DNA of 60,863 nucleotides from Saccharopolyspora shandongensis (GTDB taxonomy: Bacteria > Actinomycetota > Actinomycetes > Mycobacteriales > Pseudonocardiaceae). The position numbers were made by a program, and so were the translations under genes. The notes beneath the pieces were generated by a model. The model had not been told where the DNA came from. It searched no databases and was given only the letters and a program-made list of their open reading frames with translations. Positions 17,024 through 25,482 of the stretch are shown here, in pieces. The stretch spans positions 1 to 60,863 of the forward strand of contig NZ_FNOK01000060.1 in NCBI RefSeq assembly GCF_900106995.1, in the 5' to 3' direction. Every line of letters begins with the position of its first letter. Positions within the stretch are counted from its first letter, which is position 1.

Positions 17024-17650
17024 ATGATCACCATCTACGACGACGAGACGTCAGCGGAGTGCTACCAAGTGCGAGCGATGCTGGGAGTCCTGGGAAAGGA
17101 CTTCCGCTCGGTGGCACTGGAGGAGTATCCCGACATCGCCCCGGACGGCCGGCCGGCCATCGTCCTCGTCGACGAGCACTTCAGCCCCGCCGCCGTCGTG
17201 CACGACCCCACGGCGGCCCTCCTGTACCTGGGACGGGTGCACGACCGCGAAGGCAGCCTGATGCCGACGGACGATCCGGCGCACCTCGCCGCCGTCCTGG
17301 ACTGGCTGGCGTTCGGGCGCTCTCTCACGGTCTCCGCGGGAGCGGCCCGGCGGCACGAGGCTTTCGGTGAGCCGTTGGACCTGCCGGCGGCCCAACGAGA
17401 GGCCCACCGGTTGCTGCGGACGATGGACCGCCACCTGTGGTTCGGCGAGCAGCAGGGCCGGTACTTCCTGGCCGGCGCGTTCTCCCTCGGCGACATCGCT
17501 TGTTTCGGCGACGTGGCCCTCAGCGAGGAAGGCGGTGTCTCCCGCCAGGACTACCCCGCGGTCCGGCGCTGGTGCGACCGCGTCAAACGCGTGCCGGGTT
17601 TCCCCTTGATGTCCGGGATCTTCCCCGCTGCTGCTGGTCGTGCGGCATGA
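17024..17650 (+). CDS. NdmE-like glutathione-S-transferase-fold protein
   Basis: A 208-residue GST-fold protein. The N-terminal thioredoxin-like half starts MITIYDDETSAECYQVR and has PAIVLVDEHFSP and a DPTAALLYLG helix where GSTs bind glutathione (normally ES-A-I-x-YL), and the helical half contains the FSLGDIACFGDV N-capping motif. In Pseudomonas, NdmE (222 residues) is a GST homologue that is needed structurally for a soluble NdmCDE complex and not for catalysis. Position is the same here: 10 bp after the reductase, and its TGA overlaps the permease ATG by 4 bp. Actinomycetes use mycothiol in place of glutathione, which fits a structural role better than a GSH-dependent reaction. A dehalogenase- or isomerase-type GST remains possible. 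Confidence 0.65.
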   Translation: MITIYDDETSAECYQVRAMLGVLGKDFRSVALEEYPDIAPDGRPAIVLVDEHFSPAAVVHDPTAALLYLGRVHDREGSLMPTDDPAHLAAVLDWLAFGRSLTVSAGAARRHEAFGEPLDLPAAQREAHRLLRTMDRHLWFGEQQGRYFLAGAFSLGDIACFGDVALSEEGGVSRQDYPAVRRWCDRVKRVPGFPLMSGIFPAAAGRAA

Positions 17651-19536
17651 GTGCCGACGGTCCGACCCGGCGGGACGCCGTCGACGAGGTTCCGCCGGCC
17701 GGGAAGCTCGTCATCTACGGATTCCAGCACGTGCTGGCGTTCTTCGCCGGTGGCGCGATCGTCATCCCGATCCTGCTGGCATCGTCGCTCGGCCTGACCA
17801 GCGGTCAGCTCGTGCACCTCATCAACGCCGCTCTGCTGACGTGCGGGATCGCCACCATCGTCCAGTCGGTGGGTTTCTGGAAGGTAGGAGTACGTCTTCC
17901 CCTGCTGCAGGGCGTGGCGTTCGTCGCCGTGTCACCCATGATCGCCATCTCGCTGGACGCGGGCGGCGGTGCGGAAGGGCTTCGGACGGTCTACGGCGCC
18001 ATCATCGTGTGCGGTCTGATCACCTTCGCGATCGCGCCGCTCTTCGCCCGGGTCGTGCGCTACTTCCCGCCCGTCGTGACAGGCTCGGTCATCACCATCA
18101 TCGGCCTGGCCCTGCTCCCGGTGGCCGCGGTGAGCGCGGCGGGAGGCGATGGCCCCTCGTTCGATCCGGGCAACGGCCGGAACATGGCCTACGCTCTCGG
18201 CACGCTCGCCATCATCGTGCTCCTGCACAAGGTGTCACGCGGATTCCTGGCCACGATCGGAGTCCTGCTCGGGCTCGCGATCGGCACGACCGCGGCCTGG
18301 TTGCTCGGCGACACCGACTTCAGCGAGGTCGGCCGTGCCGACTGGATAGGGCTGTCGACCCCCTTCCAGTTCGGCATCCCCCAGCTGTCCCTCGGGCCGA
18401 TCATCTCGATGATGATCGTCATGTTGATCACCGCGGTCGAAACCACCGGCGCGGTGTTCGCCGTCTCGGAGATCCTCGACAGGCGCGTCCGCGGTGACGA
18501 CATAGCCCGCGCGATGCGGGCGGACGGCCTCTCCGTAGCCGTCGGCGGCGTCCTGAACTCGTTCCCCTACACCTGCTTCAGCGAGAACGTGGGCCTGGTG
18601 CGCATCACCGGGGTGACGAGCCGCTGGGTGATCAGCGTCGCGGGCGTCTTCATGATGTTGCTGGGCCTGGTACCGAAGTTCGCCGCCATCGTCACCTCCA
18701 TTCCCGCCCCGGTACTGGGTGGCGCCTCCCTGGCCATGTTCGCCATGGTGTCGGTCGTCGGGTTCCAGATCCTGTCCCGCGTCGACTTCCACGACCACCG
18801 CAACTCGTTGATCGTCGCGGCCAGCATCGGGATCGCGATGTACGTCACCGCGGTGCCCGACGTGAAGCAAGCCGTCCCGGAATGGGCGCAGATCTTCGTC
18901 GGCAGCGGCATCACCCTCGGAGCCGTCACGGCTATCGGGCTGAACCTGGTCCTGCACCACTTGGGCCCGCAACGCAGACGCCCGGCCCCAGATCCGCCGA
19001 GCGCACCGCGCCTATCCCTGGAACACATCAACGACATGACTCGCGAGGAGTTCAGGACGAGTTTCGCGGCGCTGTTCCAAGGCCCGGCCCAAGCGATCGA
19101 CCGCGCCTGCGAACTGCGCCCCTTCGCGAACGCGACCGACCTGCGAGCCGCCCTGCAGGAGGCCTACTTCAGCTCCAGCAACGACGAACTGCAGCGACTG
19201 CTCGCGTGCTACCCCGATCTCGGTGGGCCCTCGGTGGCCGGCGAAATGTCCACACGCGACCGCTCAACGGCCGGCCTGGACCAACTCCCCAGACATGAAC
19301 AGGTTCGGCTCGACGAACTCGCCCGTGCCTACCGGGAGCGCTTCGGCTTCCCACTCGTCATGTGCCTGCGCGACCAATCCCACCTCAAAGCGGTGCTGGA
19401 CCGCGGACAGCAACGACTGCACAACACCCTGGCTCAGGAACGCCACACCGCCGTGCTGGAGGTCGCCCGAATCGCCGACCACCGGCTCAGCGACCTGGTG
19501 GCCGAGGCGAACCCCGATCGCCGATACCCGAACTGA
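17647..19536 (+). CDS. NCS2 purine permease fused to OHCU-decarboxylase-like domain
   Basis: A 629-residue fusion. Residues ~15-440 are a nucleobase-cation symporter-2 (xanthine/urate permease): FQHVLAFFAGGAIVIPILLA at the start, many helices, and the family's substrate region around MLITAVETTGAVFAVSE and NSFPYTCFSENVGLV. Residues ~456-629 match 2-oxo-4-hydroxy-4-carboxy-5-ureidoimidazoline decarboxylase (UraD): RPFANATDLRAALQEA, LLACYPDLGG, AGLDQL, YRERFGFPLVMCLR, IADHRLSDLV. In UraD the PDL motif is preceded by a catalytic His and the AGL motif by Glu-Gln; here they read Tyr (CYPDL) and Asp-Arg (TRDRSTAGL), so activity is doubtful or altered. ATG 17647 overlaps the GST-like stop. The fusion couples purine uptake to the last steps of urate oxidation and supports a purine substrate for the upstream demethylase. 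Confidence 0.8.
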   Translation: MSADGPTRRDAVDEVPPAGKLVIYGFQHVLAFFAGGAIVIPILLASSLGLTSGQLVHLINAALLTCGIATIVQSVGFWKVGVRLPLLQGVAFVAVSPMIAISLDAGGGAEGLRTVYGAIIVCGLITFAIAPLFARVVRYFPPVVTGSVITIIGLALLPVAAVSAAGGDGPSFDPGNGRNMAYALGTLAIIVLLHKVSRGFLATIGVLLGLAIGTTAAWLLGDTDFSEVGRADWIGLSTPFQFGIPQLSLGPIISMMIVMLITAVETTGAVFAVSEILDRRVRGDDIARAMRADGLSVAVGGVLNSFPYTCFSENVGLVRITGVTSRWVISVAGVFMMLLGLVPKFAAIVTSIPAPVLGGASLAMFAMVSVVGFQILSRVDFHDHRNSLIVAASIGIAMYVTAVPDVKQAVPEWAQIFVGSGITLGAVTAIGLNLVLHHLGPQRRRPAPDPPSAPRLSLEHINDMTREEFRTSFAALFQGPAQAIDRACELRPFANATDLRAALQEAYFSSSNDELQRLLACYPDLGGPSVAGEMSTRDRSTAGLDQLPRHEQVRLDELARAYRERFGFPLVMCLRDQSHLKAVLDRGQQRLHNTLAQERHTAVLEVARIADHRLSDLVAEANPDRRYPN

Positions 19537-19627
19537 ACGCCGGGATCGCCCCGGTGGACGCAAATATCGGCCGACGTGCCACACGAGACTTTCCGCGGCA
19601 CAGAACCACCACCGGCGTTAGCCGCGC

Positions 19628-19948
19628 TCAGGCACCCGGGGCGCGGTAGTCGACCGTCTTCCGCGCAGCCTCGTCGAGGTCCTCTGGACTAAGGAGCGGC
19701 ACCACCCTGGACATCACGGCCCCGGCCGCCCGCACCGCCATGGCCATGGCAGCCATGGAGGCGTCGTCGGGCATGTCGACGACGATGTGGAAATCGTCGG
19801 CGCCGAACGCGAAATACATCGACTCGAGCTTTCCGCCGCACGACCCGGCGACCCTGTCAACAGCCTCCCGCCGCCCGGTTCCGCCCTCGGCGAGCACCCC
19901 CTTCGTCCCCTCGGCCGTGTAGTTGCCCAGCACCAAGTACTTCGGCAT
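19628..19948 (-). CDS. GYD-domain protein
   Basis: A 106-residue protein of the GYD family (PF08734), recognised by its start MPKYLVLGNYTAEGTKGVL, the central FAFGADDFHIVVDMPD strand pair and AMAMAVRAAGAV helix. GYD proteins have a ferredoxin-like fold and no assigned biochemical function; they are frequent single genes in actinomycetes. It is transcribed toward the end of the purine operon, is not part of it, and has no obvious partner. GGGGGGAG just before the ATG serves as the ribosome site. Confidence 0.8.
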   Translation of the reverse strand: MPKYLVLGNYTAEGTKGVLAEGGTGRREAVDRVAGSCGGKLESMYFAFGADDFHIVVDMPDDASMAAMAMAVRAAGAVMSRVVPLLSPEDLDEAARKTVDYRAPGA

Positions 19949-20351
19949 GTCACTCCCCCCACTTCACCTTGCAGACACCCGCAACCGCGGTTCTGCTCCC
20001 ACCCTCGGGCACCAGAGCAAGCCGTGCCAATCGAAGCGCAGCTCGGCAACCGACAACCCGAAACCGGCACCGCCCCGTCTCCGAAGATGGGCCCGACAGC
20101 GCCCCAGGATCCACGCACACGTGGTCACATCCCCACCACGGCAACCGGGTTGGCGGTAGAGCCTTACGTCATCCGCGCTGAAGTCAATGTATTGACCTGG
20201 CCGGACTCTTCGAGGATTAATTTCAATTAACACTGAACCGATTGCTCATGTTGAACCAATGCCGACACAAGGACGGCGAGGCCACCGGTGGCAACTGCGG
20301 CCCTGCAAGATTGATCGAGTCCAACAGAAGAACACCATCGGAGAGAAGAAC
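19949..20351. other. Divergent intergenic region, GYD gene / beta-lactamase
   Basis: About 400 bp. The half near the beta-lactamase (20,190-20,260) is locally AT-rich (TTAATTTCAATTAACACTG) and probably carries that gene's promoter. No gene, large repeat or clear operator was found. Confidence 0.4.
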
Positions 20352-21281
20352 ATGGCAGCGTCGCAACGCCCCACCTCCCGCCGCGCTTTTCTCAGCGCGG
20401 TCGCACTCCTACCGGTGGCTGGATGCGCTCAAAGCACGCCGACGGCAACCCCGCCCGCAAACCCCACCACCCCACCGACGACGTCCACGTCCGCTCCCCC
20501 GCCGACCGACGGCGATCTCCTCGCGCTGGAGCGAAAGTTCGACGCACGCCTCGGGGTTTACGCCCTCGCCACCGGCACCGGCACCGCCATCGCCCACCGG
20601 GCCGACGAGCGGTTCGCGTTCTGCTCGACGTTCAAGGCGCTGGCGTCGGCGGCCGTCCTGCACCGCAACCCACTGTCCTATCTGGACACCCTCGTCACCT
20701 ACACCGAAGCCGACCTCATGAAGAGCGCGAGGATCACCAGGGAGCACCTGACCACCGGGATGACGATCCGCCAGCTGTGCGACGCCGCAGTGCGCTTCAG
20801 CGACGGCACCGCCGGCAACCTCCTGCTCCGCGACCTCGGCGGCCCGGCCGAACTGACGGCGTACACGCGAAGCCTTGGCGACGCGGTCACCAGGATGGAC
20901 CGGTTCGAACCGATGATCACCGAAGCCACCCCCGGCGACCCCCGCGACACCACGTCTCCCCGCGCGATCGGCACCGACTTCCACCGCATCGTGCTGGGCG
21001 ACGCCCTGCCGACCGACAAGCGCGCCTTCCTCCGCGACCTGCTGGAACGCAACGTCACCGGCGCCAAGCGCATCCGAGCCGGTCTGCCATCGGGCTGGGC
21101 GGCGGCCGACAAGACGGGGACGGGCGACTACGGCACGGCCAACGACATCGCGGTCGTGTGGCCCCCGAACGGCGAGCCGCTCATCATCTCCATCATGTCC
21201 AGCAAGGCCACGAAGGACGCCGAGTACGACGAGGCCCTCCTCGCCGAGGCGACCGCCAACGTCGTGGCGAGGCTCGCCTGA
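20352..21281 (+). CDS. Class A beta-lactamase lipoprotein
   Basis: A 309-residue class A serine beta-lactamase. The N-terminus has both a twin-arginine pair (SRRAFLS) and a lipobox PVAGC (Cys25), so it is a Tat-exported lipoprotein, followed by a Pro/Thr-rich linker to ~residue 52. Catalytic blocks: S92-T-F-K95, S150-D-G (the SDG variant also seen in mycobacterial BlaC instead of SDN), E186 in EPMITEATPGDPRDTTSP, and K254-T-G. The position four residues after the general-base Glu is Thr where Asn is usual, which could affect deacylation. Start ATG 20352 follows GAGAGAAG. It hydrolyses penicillins or cephalosporins outside the membrane; no blaI/blaR or other regulator gene is adjacent. Confidence 0.9.
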   Translation: MAASQRPTSRRAFLSAVALLPVAGCAQSTPTATPPANPTTPPTTSTSAPPPTDGDLLALERKFDARLGVYALATGTGTAIAHRADERFAFCSTFKALASAAVLHRNPLSYLDTLVTYTEADLMKSARITREHLTTGMTIRQLCDAAVRFSDGTAGNLLLRDLGGPAELTAYTRSLGDAVTRMDRFEPMITEATPGDPRDTTSPRAIGTDFHRIVLGDALPTDKRAFLRDLLERNVTGAKRIRAGLPSGWAAADKTGTGDYGTANDIAVVWPPNGEPLIISIMSSKATKDAEYDEALLAEATANVVARLA

Positions 21282-21355
21282 CGGAGACGTTGAGCCCGCA
21301 CCACGTGCCGGCCACGAGGGAACAAACGAACGAGGTCCGCCCACACCGTCTCGTC

Positions 21356-22021
21356 TCACGTCCCAGCGAGGCGCTGGCTGATCGTGTTCGTCTGAGGCTC
21401 GGTGAACGAAATGCTATTGGCGACCTTCCCGAGGATGCCGAGGAACCGGGGCCAGTCATCCACATGTTCGGTCGACAACGCGAGCGTGACGAGATGCCGC
21501 CCGTCTGGGTGCAGGAAAAACACTTGCGCCTGGCGTACGCGGTGAGTACTCGCCGCCGCTGTCCCGCGCAAGGGTGCCGGAAGCTTCAACCGCACTTCTT
21601 CGCCGATCGCCAATGCCTCACCCGCCGGGTACTCGAGGACGCGAACTTCCCGAGCGCGGCCAGGTTCTCGCAGTGCACTGGCAAGAACGGACAGCGGGCG
21701 CCGGGTCGGAAGCCTGGCGTCCTTCAGCATGATGCTCAGCTGCGCGATGCTGATCCCGGAAGGGGACGCATCCGACCGGGCGAGGCAGTTACCCACGTAG
21801 ATCGAACCTTGGCCGATCAGCTGCGAGAGCATGATTTCCTGGCGCAGCACCATGTCGAGTCGTTGCTCGGCCGTGGCTGTCAGCAGCACAGCGGTGAGTG
21901 CGTCGTAGGTCCTCTTGATGCGCTCCGCGGGAGCTTCGGCGAGGTCGATGTGCTGGAACTGCTCGGGGACGGAGAACCAGAGCGGTGCGCCCGTGCCCGG
22001 TTTCGTCGTCGTGACGTGCAT
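21356..22021 (-). CDS. Hypothetical protein of WXG100-linked set
   Basis: A 221-residue soluble protein I do not recognise. It has no signal peptide or membrane segment. Sequence features are an N-terminal GAPLWFSVPEQFQHIDL block, a helical middle (RIKRTYDALTAVLLTATAEQRL), and a beta-rich C-terminus (QAQVFFLHPDGRHLVTLALSTEH). It is the third gene of a leftward set, 9 bp after the 362-residue putative secretion substrate. Proteins of this general kind accompany WXG100 substrates in actinomycetes and may act as chaperones or immunity factors, but that is inferred from position only. Confidence 0.6.
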   Translation of the reverse strand: MHVTTTKPGTGAPLWFSVPEQFQHIDLAEAPAERIKRTYDALTAVLLTATAEQRLDMVLRQEIMLSQLIGQGSIYVGNCLARSDASPSGISIAQLSIMLKDARLPTRRPLSVLASALREPGRAREVRVLEYPAGEALAIGEEVRLKLPAPLRGTAAASTHRVRQAQVFFLHPDGRHLVTLALSTEHVDDWPRFLGILGKVANSISFTEPQTNTISQRLAGT

Positions 22022-22030
22022 CGTGGTTCC

Positions 22031-23119
22031 TCATTTGGCGGGTGCGTTACCGAGTGCGTTGACCAGGGCCGACAAGAAACCGTCTTTGTCCTTGCCGGAC
22101 TTCACCTCGTCATCGTTGTCAAACAGCCCGATAACGTTATTCGCCTGCAACGACACCGCGGCACTCGACAGCGCTCCATTCGAAATCATGGAGTAGACCT
22201 TGTCCGTGATCTCATCGGTATTGGCGATGCCAGTATTCTTCTCGAAGAAGTTCTTAACGATTCCGGGAGCGGTCTCGGGGATCTTTGCCGCTTCGTCCGC
22301 GAACGCCTGCCATCCTTTAAAGCTCGCGCCGATCGCGCCGAAGCCGGGGATAACGCCGAGGACATCGCCGCCGACAGAGATCCACGATGCCGGATCGTCG
22401 AACTTGTCGTTGATCACCATGTCACCGCCGTGCGCGCCGAGGGCGACCAGGCCGGTCACAACCATGACCGACGCGGCTGGAATAGTGCAGGGCGGGTAGA
22501 GCACCAGGTAGCCGCTGACCGCCGACACCAGTCCCGCGATGTCGCCAAGATCGCCGATGTGGTCGTCGAACCACTCCCCGGGGTTGCTGAAGAGCTCGTC
22601 GAAGGATTCGAAAAAGGCCTTGGCCGGGGCTTTCTCCGCCGCCTCCCGCAAGGCCTTCGCGCAGATGCGGCCATCATCTTCCCAGAGTTCCTGGAGATTC
22701 TCCGCTTTCCCGCGGACCGCATTGAGCGCATCCCACGCCTCGGCTCGGATCTCTTCCGGCTTGCCGGCCGTCCCCTCGTAGGTTTCCCGTGCCTTCTTCG
22801 CCTGCGCTTCGAGTTTCGCAGCGGCGGCCTGGTGCTCCTGCAACCTGGTGGACCACGTCGAGAGCGCTTTGCCTGCTGCTTCCAGGGAAGAATGCGCGTC
22901 ACCGATGTACTTCGGCAGCTCACCCAACTCCTCGGCGAACGCCTTCGCCGCCTGGCCTTGCCAGACATCCTGCTGGGACTGCACGGCCTTCAGCGCCTCG
23001 TGCGCTTCCTTGGCGTACCCGGCCGCATCCGTGGCCTGTTCGGCGAGTTCACGCACCGCCGCAACATCCCCACGGGCCGGGTCGAAGCCCAATGCCGGGA
23101 ACCTACGTTCTGCTGCCAT
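22031..23119 (-). CDS. Putative type VII secretion substrate, WXG-containing
   Basis: A 362-residue protein. The first ~130 residues are almost wholly helical and carry a central VWQG (W-x-G) turn between two helices, as in WXG100-type ESX substrates, followed by a coiled-coil-like stretch (EHQAAAAKLEAQAKKARETYEG). Residues ~180-230 hold hydrophobic helices (SAVSGYLVLYPPCTIPAAS, VMVVTGLVALGAHGG), and the C-terminus is a Gly/Ala-rich segment ending DNDDEVKSGKDKDGFLSALV. No toxin domain is recognisable. It starts 7 bp after the small WXG100-like gene, so the two likely form a secreted or membrane-inserted pair. No ESX apparatus genes occur in this window. Confidence 0.6.
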   Translation of the reverse strand: MAAERRFPALGFDPARGDVAAVRELAEQATDAAGYAKEAHEALKAVQSQQDVWQGQAAKAFAEELGELPKYIGDAHSSLEAAGKALSTWSTRLQEHQAAAAKLEAQAKKARETYEGTAGKPEEIRAEAWDALNAVRGKAENLQELWEDDGRICAKALREAAEKAPAKAFFESFDELFSNPGEWFDDHIGDLGDIAGLVSAVSGYLVLYPPCTIPAASVMVVTGLVALGAHGGDMVINDKFDDPASWISVGGDVLGVIPGFGAIGASFKGWQAFADEAAKIPETAPGIVKNFFEKNTGIANTDEITDKVYSMISNGALSSAAVSLQANNVIGLFDNDDEVKSGKDKDGFLSALVNALGNAPAK

Positions 23120-23126
23120 CCCGGGG

Positions 23127-23447
23127 CTACTTCTTCCTGGTCATGGCCGCCACGTCAGCGGCCATCTTCTGGAGATCCTTGCTGATGGCGGTGTCCAGCT
23201 CGGCGTACGACTGCTTGGCGTCCGCGACCGCACTCGTGATCTTCTCGACGGTCTCCTTGATCTTGTCCAAGCCTTCCTTCCAGTCCGTGCGAAAGTCGGC
23301 ACATGCCTCGTCCAGGACAGTCGGCCCGATAGCCCCGAGCCCCGCGTCCTGGATGCGCTTGGTCGCCTGATCAACGTTGTCCACGGTGCGTTCGAGGTTC
23401 TTGCGGAGCGCATCAAGCCCCCCGAGATCAACTTTGAAGTCGGTCAT
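23127..23447 (-). CDS. WXG100-like small helical protein
   Basis: A 106-residue all-helical protein starting MTDFKVDLGGLDALRKNLERTV. Two long helices flank a DFRTDWKEGL segment that contains Trp but not a perfect W-x-G, and the C-terminus ends in a lysine-rich MTRKK. Size and heptad pattern fit WXG100/EsxA-type partners. ATG 23447 is chosen because AGGAG stands 8 nt upstream; the open frame extends further but without helix pattern. First gene of a three-gene leftward set (7 and 9 bp gaps). Function inferred from fold type only. Confidence 0.6.
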   Translation of the reverse strand: MTDFKVDLGGLDALRKNLERTVDNVDQATKRIQDAGLGAIGPTVLDEACADFRTDWKEGLDKIKETVEKITSAVADAKQSYAELDTAISKDLQKMAADVAAMTRKK

Positions 23448-23765
23448 CACCGCTCCTGCCTGATGCTGGACTCCCGCTTGCAAGGCCTCGTACGGACTGC
23501 GGCCTTGCCTGATACCGCTCGGCACGGATACCAGACGCCGTGGCGATTCCGGCTAGGTTACCGATCTTGAAAATCCCGCAACAAGCTAGCCGGGCGAGTC
23601 GCACCTCACCCGTCACGGCCGCTGTGTCGCACCGCAGGACGAACCGGCGCGGTTCGCTGTCGTCCAGCTACGCCGCATCCGCGTGGGCGTGGCGCGGAGA
23701 GGGACCATTGGGGCGTGGCCTGACGCCGAAGACCAGGATGAAAGAGGCTCATTCCGCCAGGCCGG

Positions 23766-24722
23766 TCAGTACAGTTCGATCACCAGCTTGTCGCTCAGCG
23801 CTCGGGAGACGCACAGGGCCATCTGGTCGCCGGCGGCCTTGTCCGCGGCGGATAGGCAGTTGTCGCGGTGGTCGGGCTCGCCGTCGAGCACCCCGGACAC
23901 GCAGGAGCCGCAGATTCCCTCTTCGCAGGACTTCGCCACCTCGACACCGCTCTCCGTCAGGACCGAGAGGATCGACCGGTCGGCCGGGATCTCGAAGACC
24001 TCACCGGTGTCGAGTTCAACGGTGAACGGCGCGTCGGCGCTGGTGTCGACCTCGGTGGCGGTGAAGTGCTCGACGTGGACGTGGTCCGCGCCGACGGCCG
24101 GGGCGAACACGTCGGTCACCTGGTCCATGAATCCCTGCGGCCCGCAGGTGTAGACGTGCGCGGACGGGGCGAGTTTCGCCGCGACGTCGGCGAGCAGGGC
24201 CGGTTGTTCGGTGCGGGGAACGCCGAAGTGCAGGCGCACGTGGTCGCGGAATCCGGCGCGGTGTTCGAGCAGGTCGGCGAAGGCGGCTTCGCCGCGGCTG
24301 CGGGCGAAGTAGTGCAGCTCGAACGCGGCACCGGCGCGGTGCAGTTCGTAGGCCATGCTCAGCAGCGGGGTCACGCCGATCCCGCCGGCGACGAGGACGT
24401 GCTCGCCCGCGCCGTCGGCGAGGGCCAGCAGGTTCCGCGGCCGCCCGATCTCGAGGTGGTCGCCGACGGCCACCGCGTGGAGCGCCGCCGAGCCACCTCT
24501 CGACTCGGGTTCCCGCTTCACCGCGATGAGCACGGACTGCCGGTCGTCGGGCGGACCGCACAGGGAGTACTGCCGCAACACCCCGGTCGGGCCGGTGACG
24601 TCGACGTGCGCGCCCGCCCGGTGCGGGCCGAACGGGGCGCCGTCCGCGCGGACCAGCCGCAGTGCGCGGATGCCGGTGGCCTCGTCGGTGACCTCCGCCA
24701 CCCGGACCCGGACGTTCATCAT
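23766..24722 (-). CDS. iacF: IacF-like ferredoxin reductase
   Basis: A 318-residue phthalate-dioxygenase-reductase type protein: flavin site LRQYSL near residue 48, NAD site HVLVAGGIGVTPLLSMA near 108, and a C-terminal plant-type [2Fe-2S] cluster CEEGICGSC...C. It should carry electrons from NAD(P)H to the Rieske dioxygenase encoded two genes upstream. In proteobacterial iac clusters IacF has this role for IacCD. It is the last gene of the leftward iacABCDEF operon, 13 bp after iacE. Similar in domain plan to the C-terminal part of the NdmD-like reductase at 15.3 kb but without its Rieske domain. The symbol rests on gene order plus family. Confidence 0.8.
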   Translation of the reverse strand: MMNVRVRVAEVTDEATGIRALRLVRADGAPFGPHRAGAHVDVTGPTGVLRQYSLCGPPDDRQSVLIAVKREPESRGGSAALHAVAVGDHLEIGRPRNLLALADGAGEHVLVAGGIGVTPLLSMAYELHRAGAAFELHYFARSRGEAAFADLLEHRAGFRDHVRLHFGVPRTEQPALLADVAAKLAPSAHVYTCGPQGFMDQVTDVFAPAVGADHVHVEHFTATEVDTSADAPFTVELDTGEVFEIPADRSILSVLTESGVEVAKSCEEGICGSCVSGVLDGEPDHRDNCLSAADKAAGDQMALCVSRALSDKLVIELY

Positions 24723-24735
24723 CGCGACTCCCCTC

Positions 24736-25482
24736 TCAACGCAGGTAGAGGCCGCCGTTGGCGTCCCAGCAGGCGCCGGTGACCGATGCGGCGTCCGGCG
24801 AGACGAGCAACGCCACCATCCGAGCGATGAACGCCGGGTCGCCGAGCCGGCCGACCGGGACGCTCTTCGCGAAGGAGTCGAGGGCGTCCTCGCCGACGAT
24901 GGACCGCACCATCGGGCTGTCCTGCGGCCCGGGGGACACGGCGTTGACCGTCACCCCTCGGGGCGCGAGTTCCCGGGCGAAGACCTTGGTCGCCGACATG
25001 ATCGCGCCCTTGGACGAGGCGTAGTGGCCGCCGGTCGCGGTTCCGCCGTTCTGCCCGGCCAGCGAGGCCATGTTGACGATCCTGCCGTAGCCCTGGTCCG
25101 CGAAGTGGGCGCCGAAGACCTGGCAGGCGGTGAAGGTGCCGGTGAAGTTGACGGCCATGACGGCGTCGAGCTCCTCGGGCGTGATCTCCAGCAGCGGGGT
25201 CGCCTGCGTGCGGGCGGCGTTGTTGACCAGGACCTGCACCCCGCCGAAATCGGTCACCACGTCGGCGAGCAGCCGCTGCAGGGCGGCCCGGTCGCGCACG
25301 TCGACGAGGTACCCGCGCGCGGTGGCGCCGGTGCTGTCCAGCTCCGCGGTCAATGCCGCGGCATCGTCCACATCGGCCACTGCGACGCGGTAGCCCTCCG
25401 CGTGCAAGCGGCGGACGATGAACTCGCCCAACCCGCCTGCCCCGCCGGTCACCACGGCGACCTGCGCATCCGGGGCGCTCAC
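24736..25482 (-). CDS. iacE: IacE-like short-chain dehydrogenase
   Basis: A 248-residue SDR with cofactor motif VTGGAGGLGEFIV (T-G-x3-G-x-G), NNAARTQ, the catalytic Ser in NMASLAG and the Y-x3-K pair in HYASSKGA near residue 150, and a SPGPQDSP segment after it. It begins with GTG overlapping the stop of the dioxygenase beta subunit by 4 bp. In the iac pathway IacE is an SDR acting around the ring-hydroxylation steps between IAA and catechol; the exact reaction is not settled, and oxidation of a cis-diol or an alcohol intermediate is likely. Annotated from family plus an exact match in gene order. Confidence 0.8.
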   Translation of the reverse strand: MSAPDAQVAVVTGGAGGLGEFIVRRLHAEGYRVAVADVDDAAALTAELDSTGATARGYLVDVRDRAALQRLLADVVTDFGGVQVLVNNAARTQATPLLEITPEELDAVMAVNFTGTFTACQVFGAHFADQGYGRIVNMASLAGQNGGTATGGHYASSKGAIMSATKVFARELAPRGVTVNAVSPGPQDSPMVRSIVGEDALDSFAKSVPVGRLGDPAFIARMVALLVSPDAASVTGACWDANGGLYLR

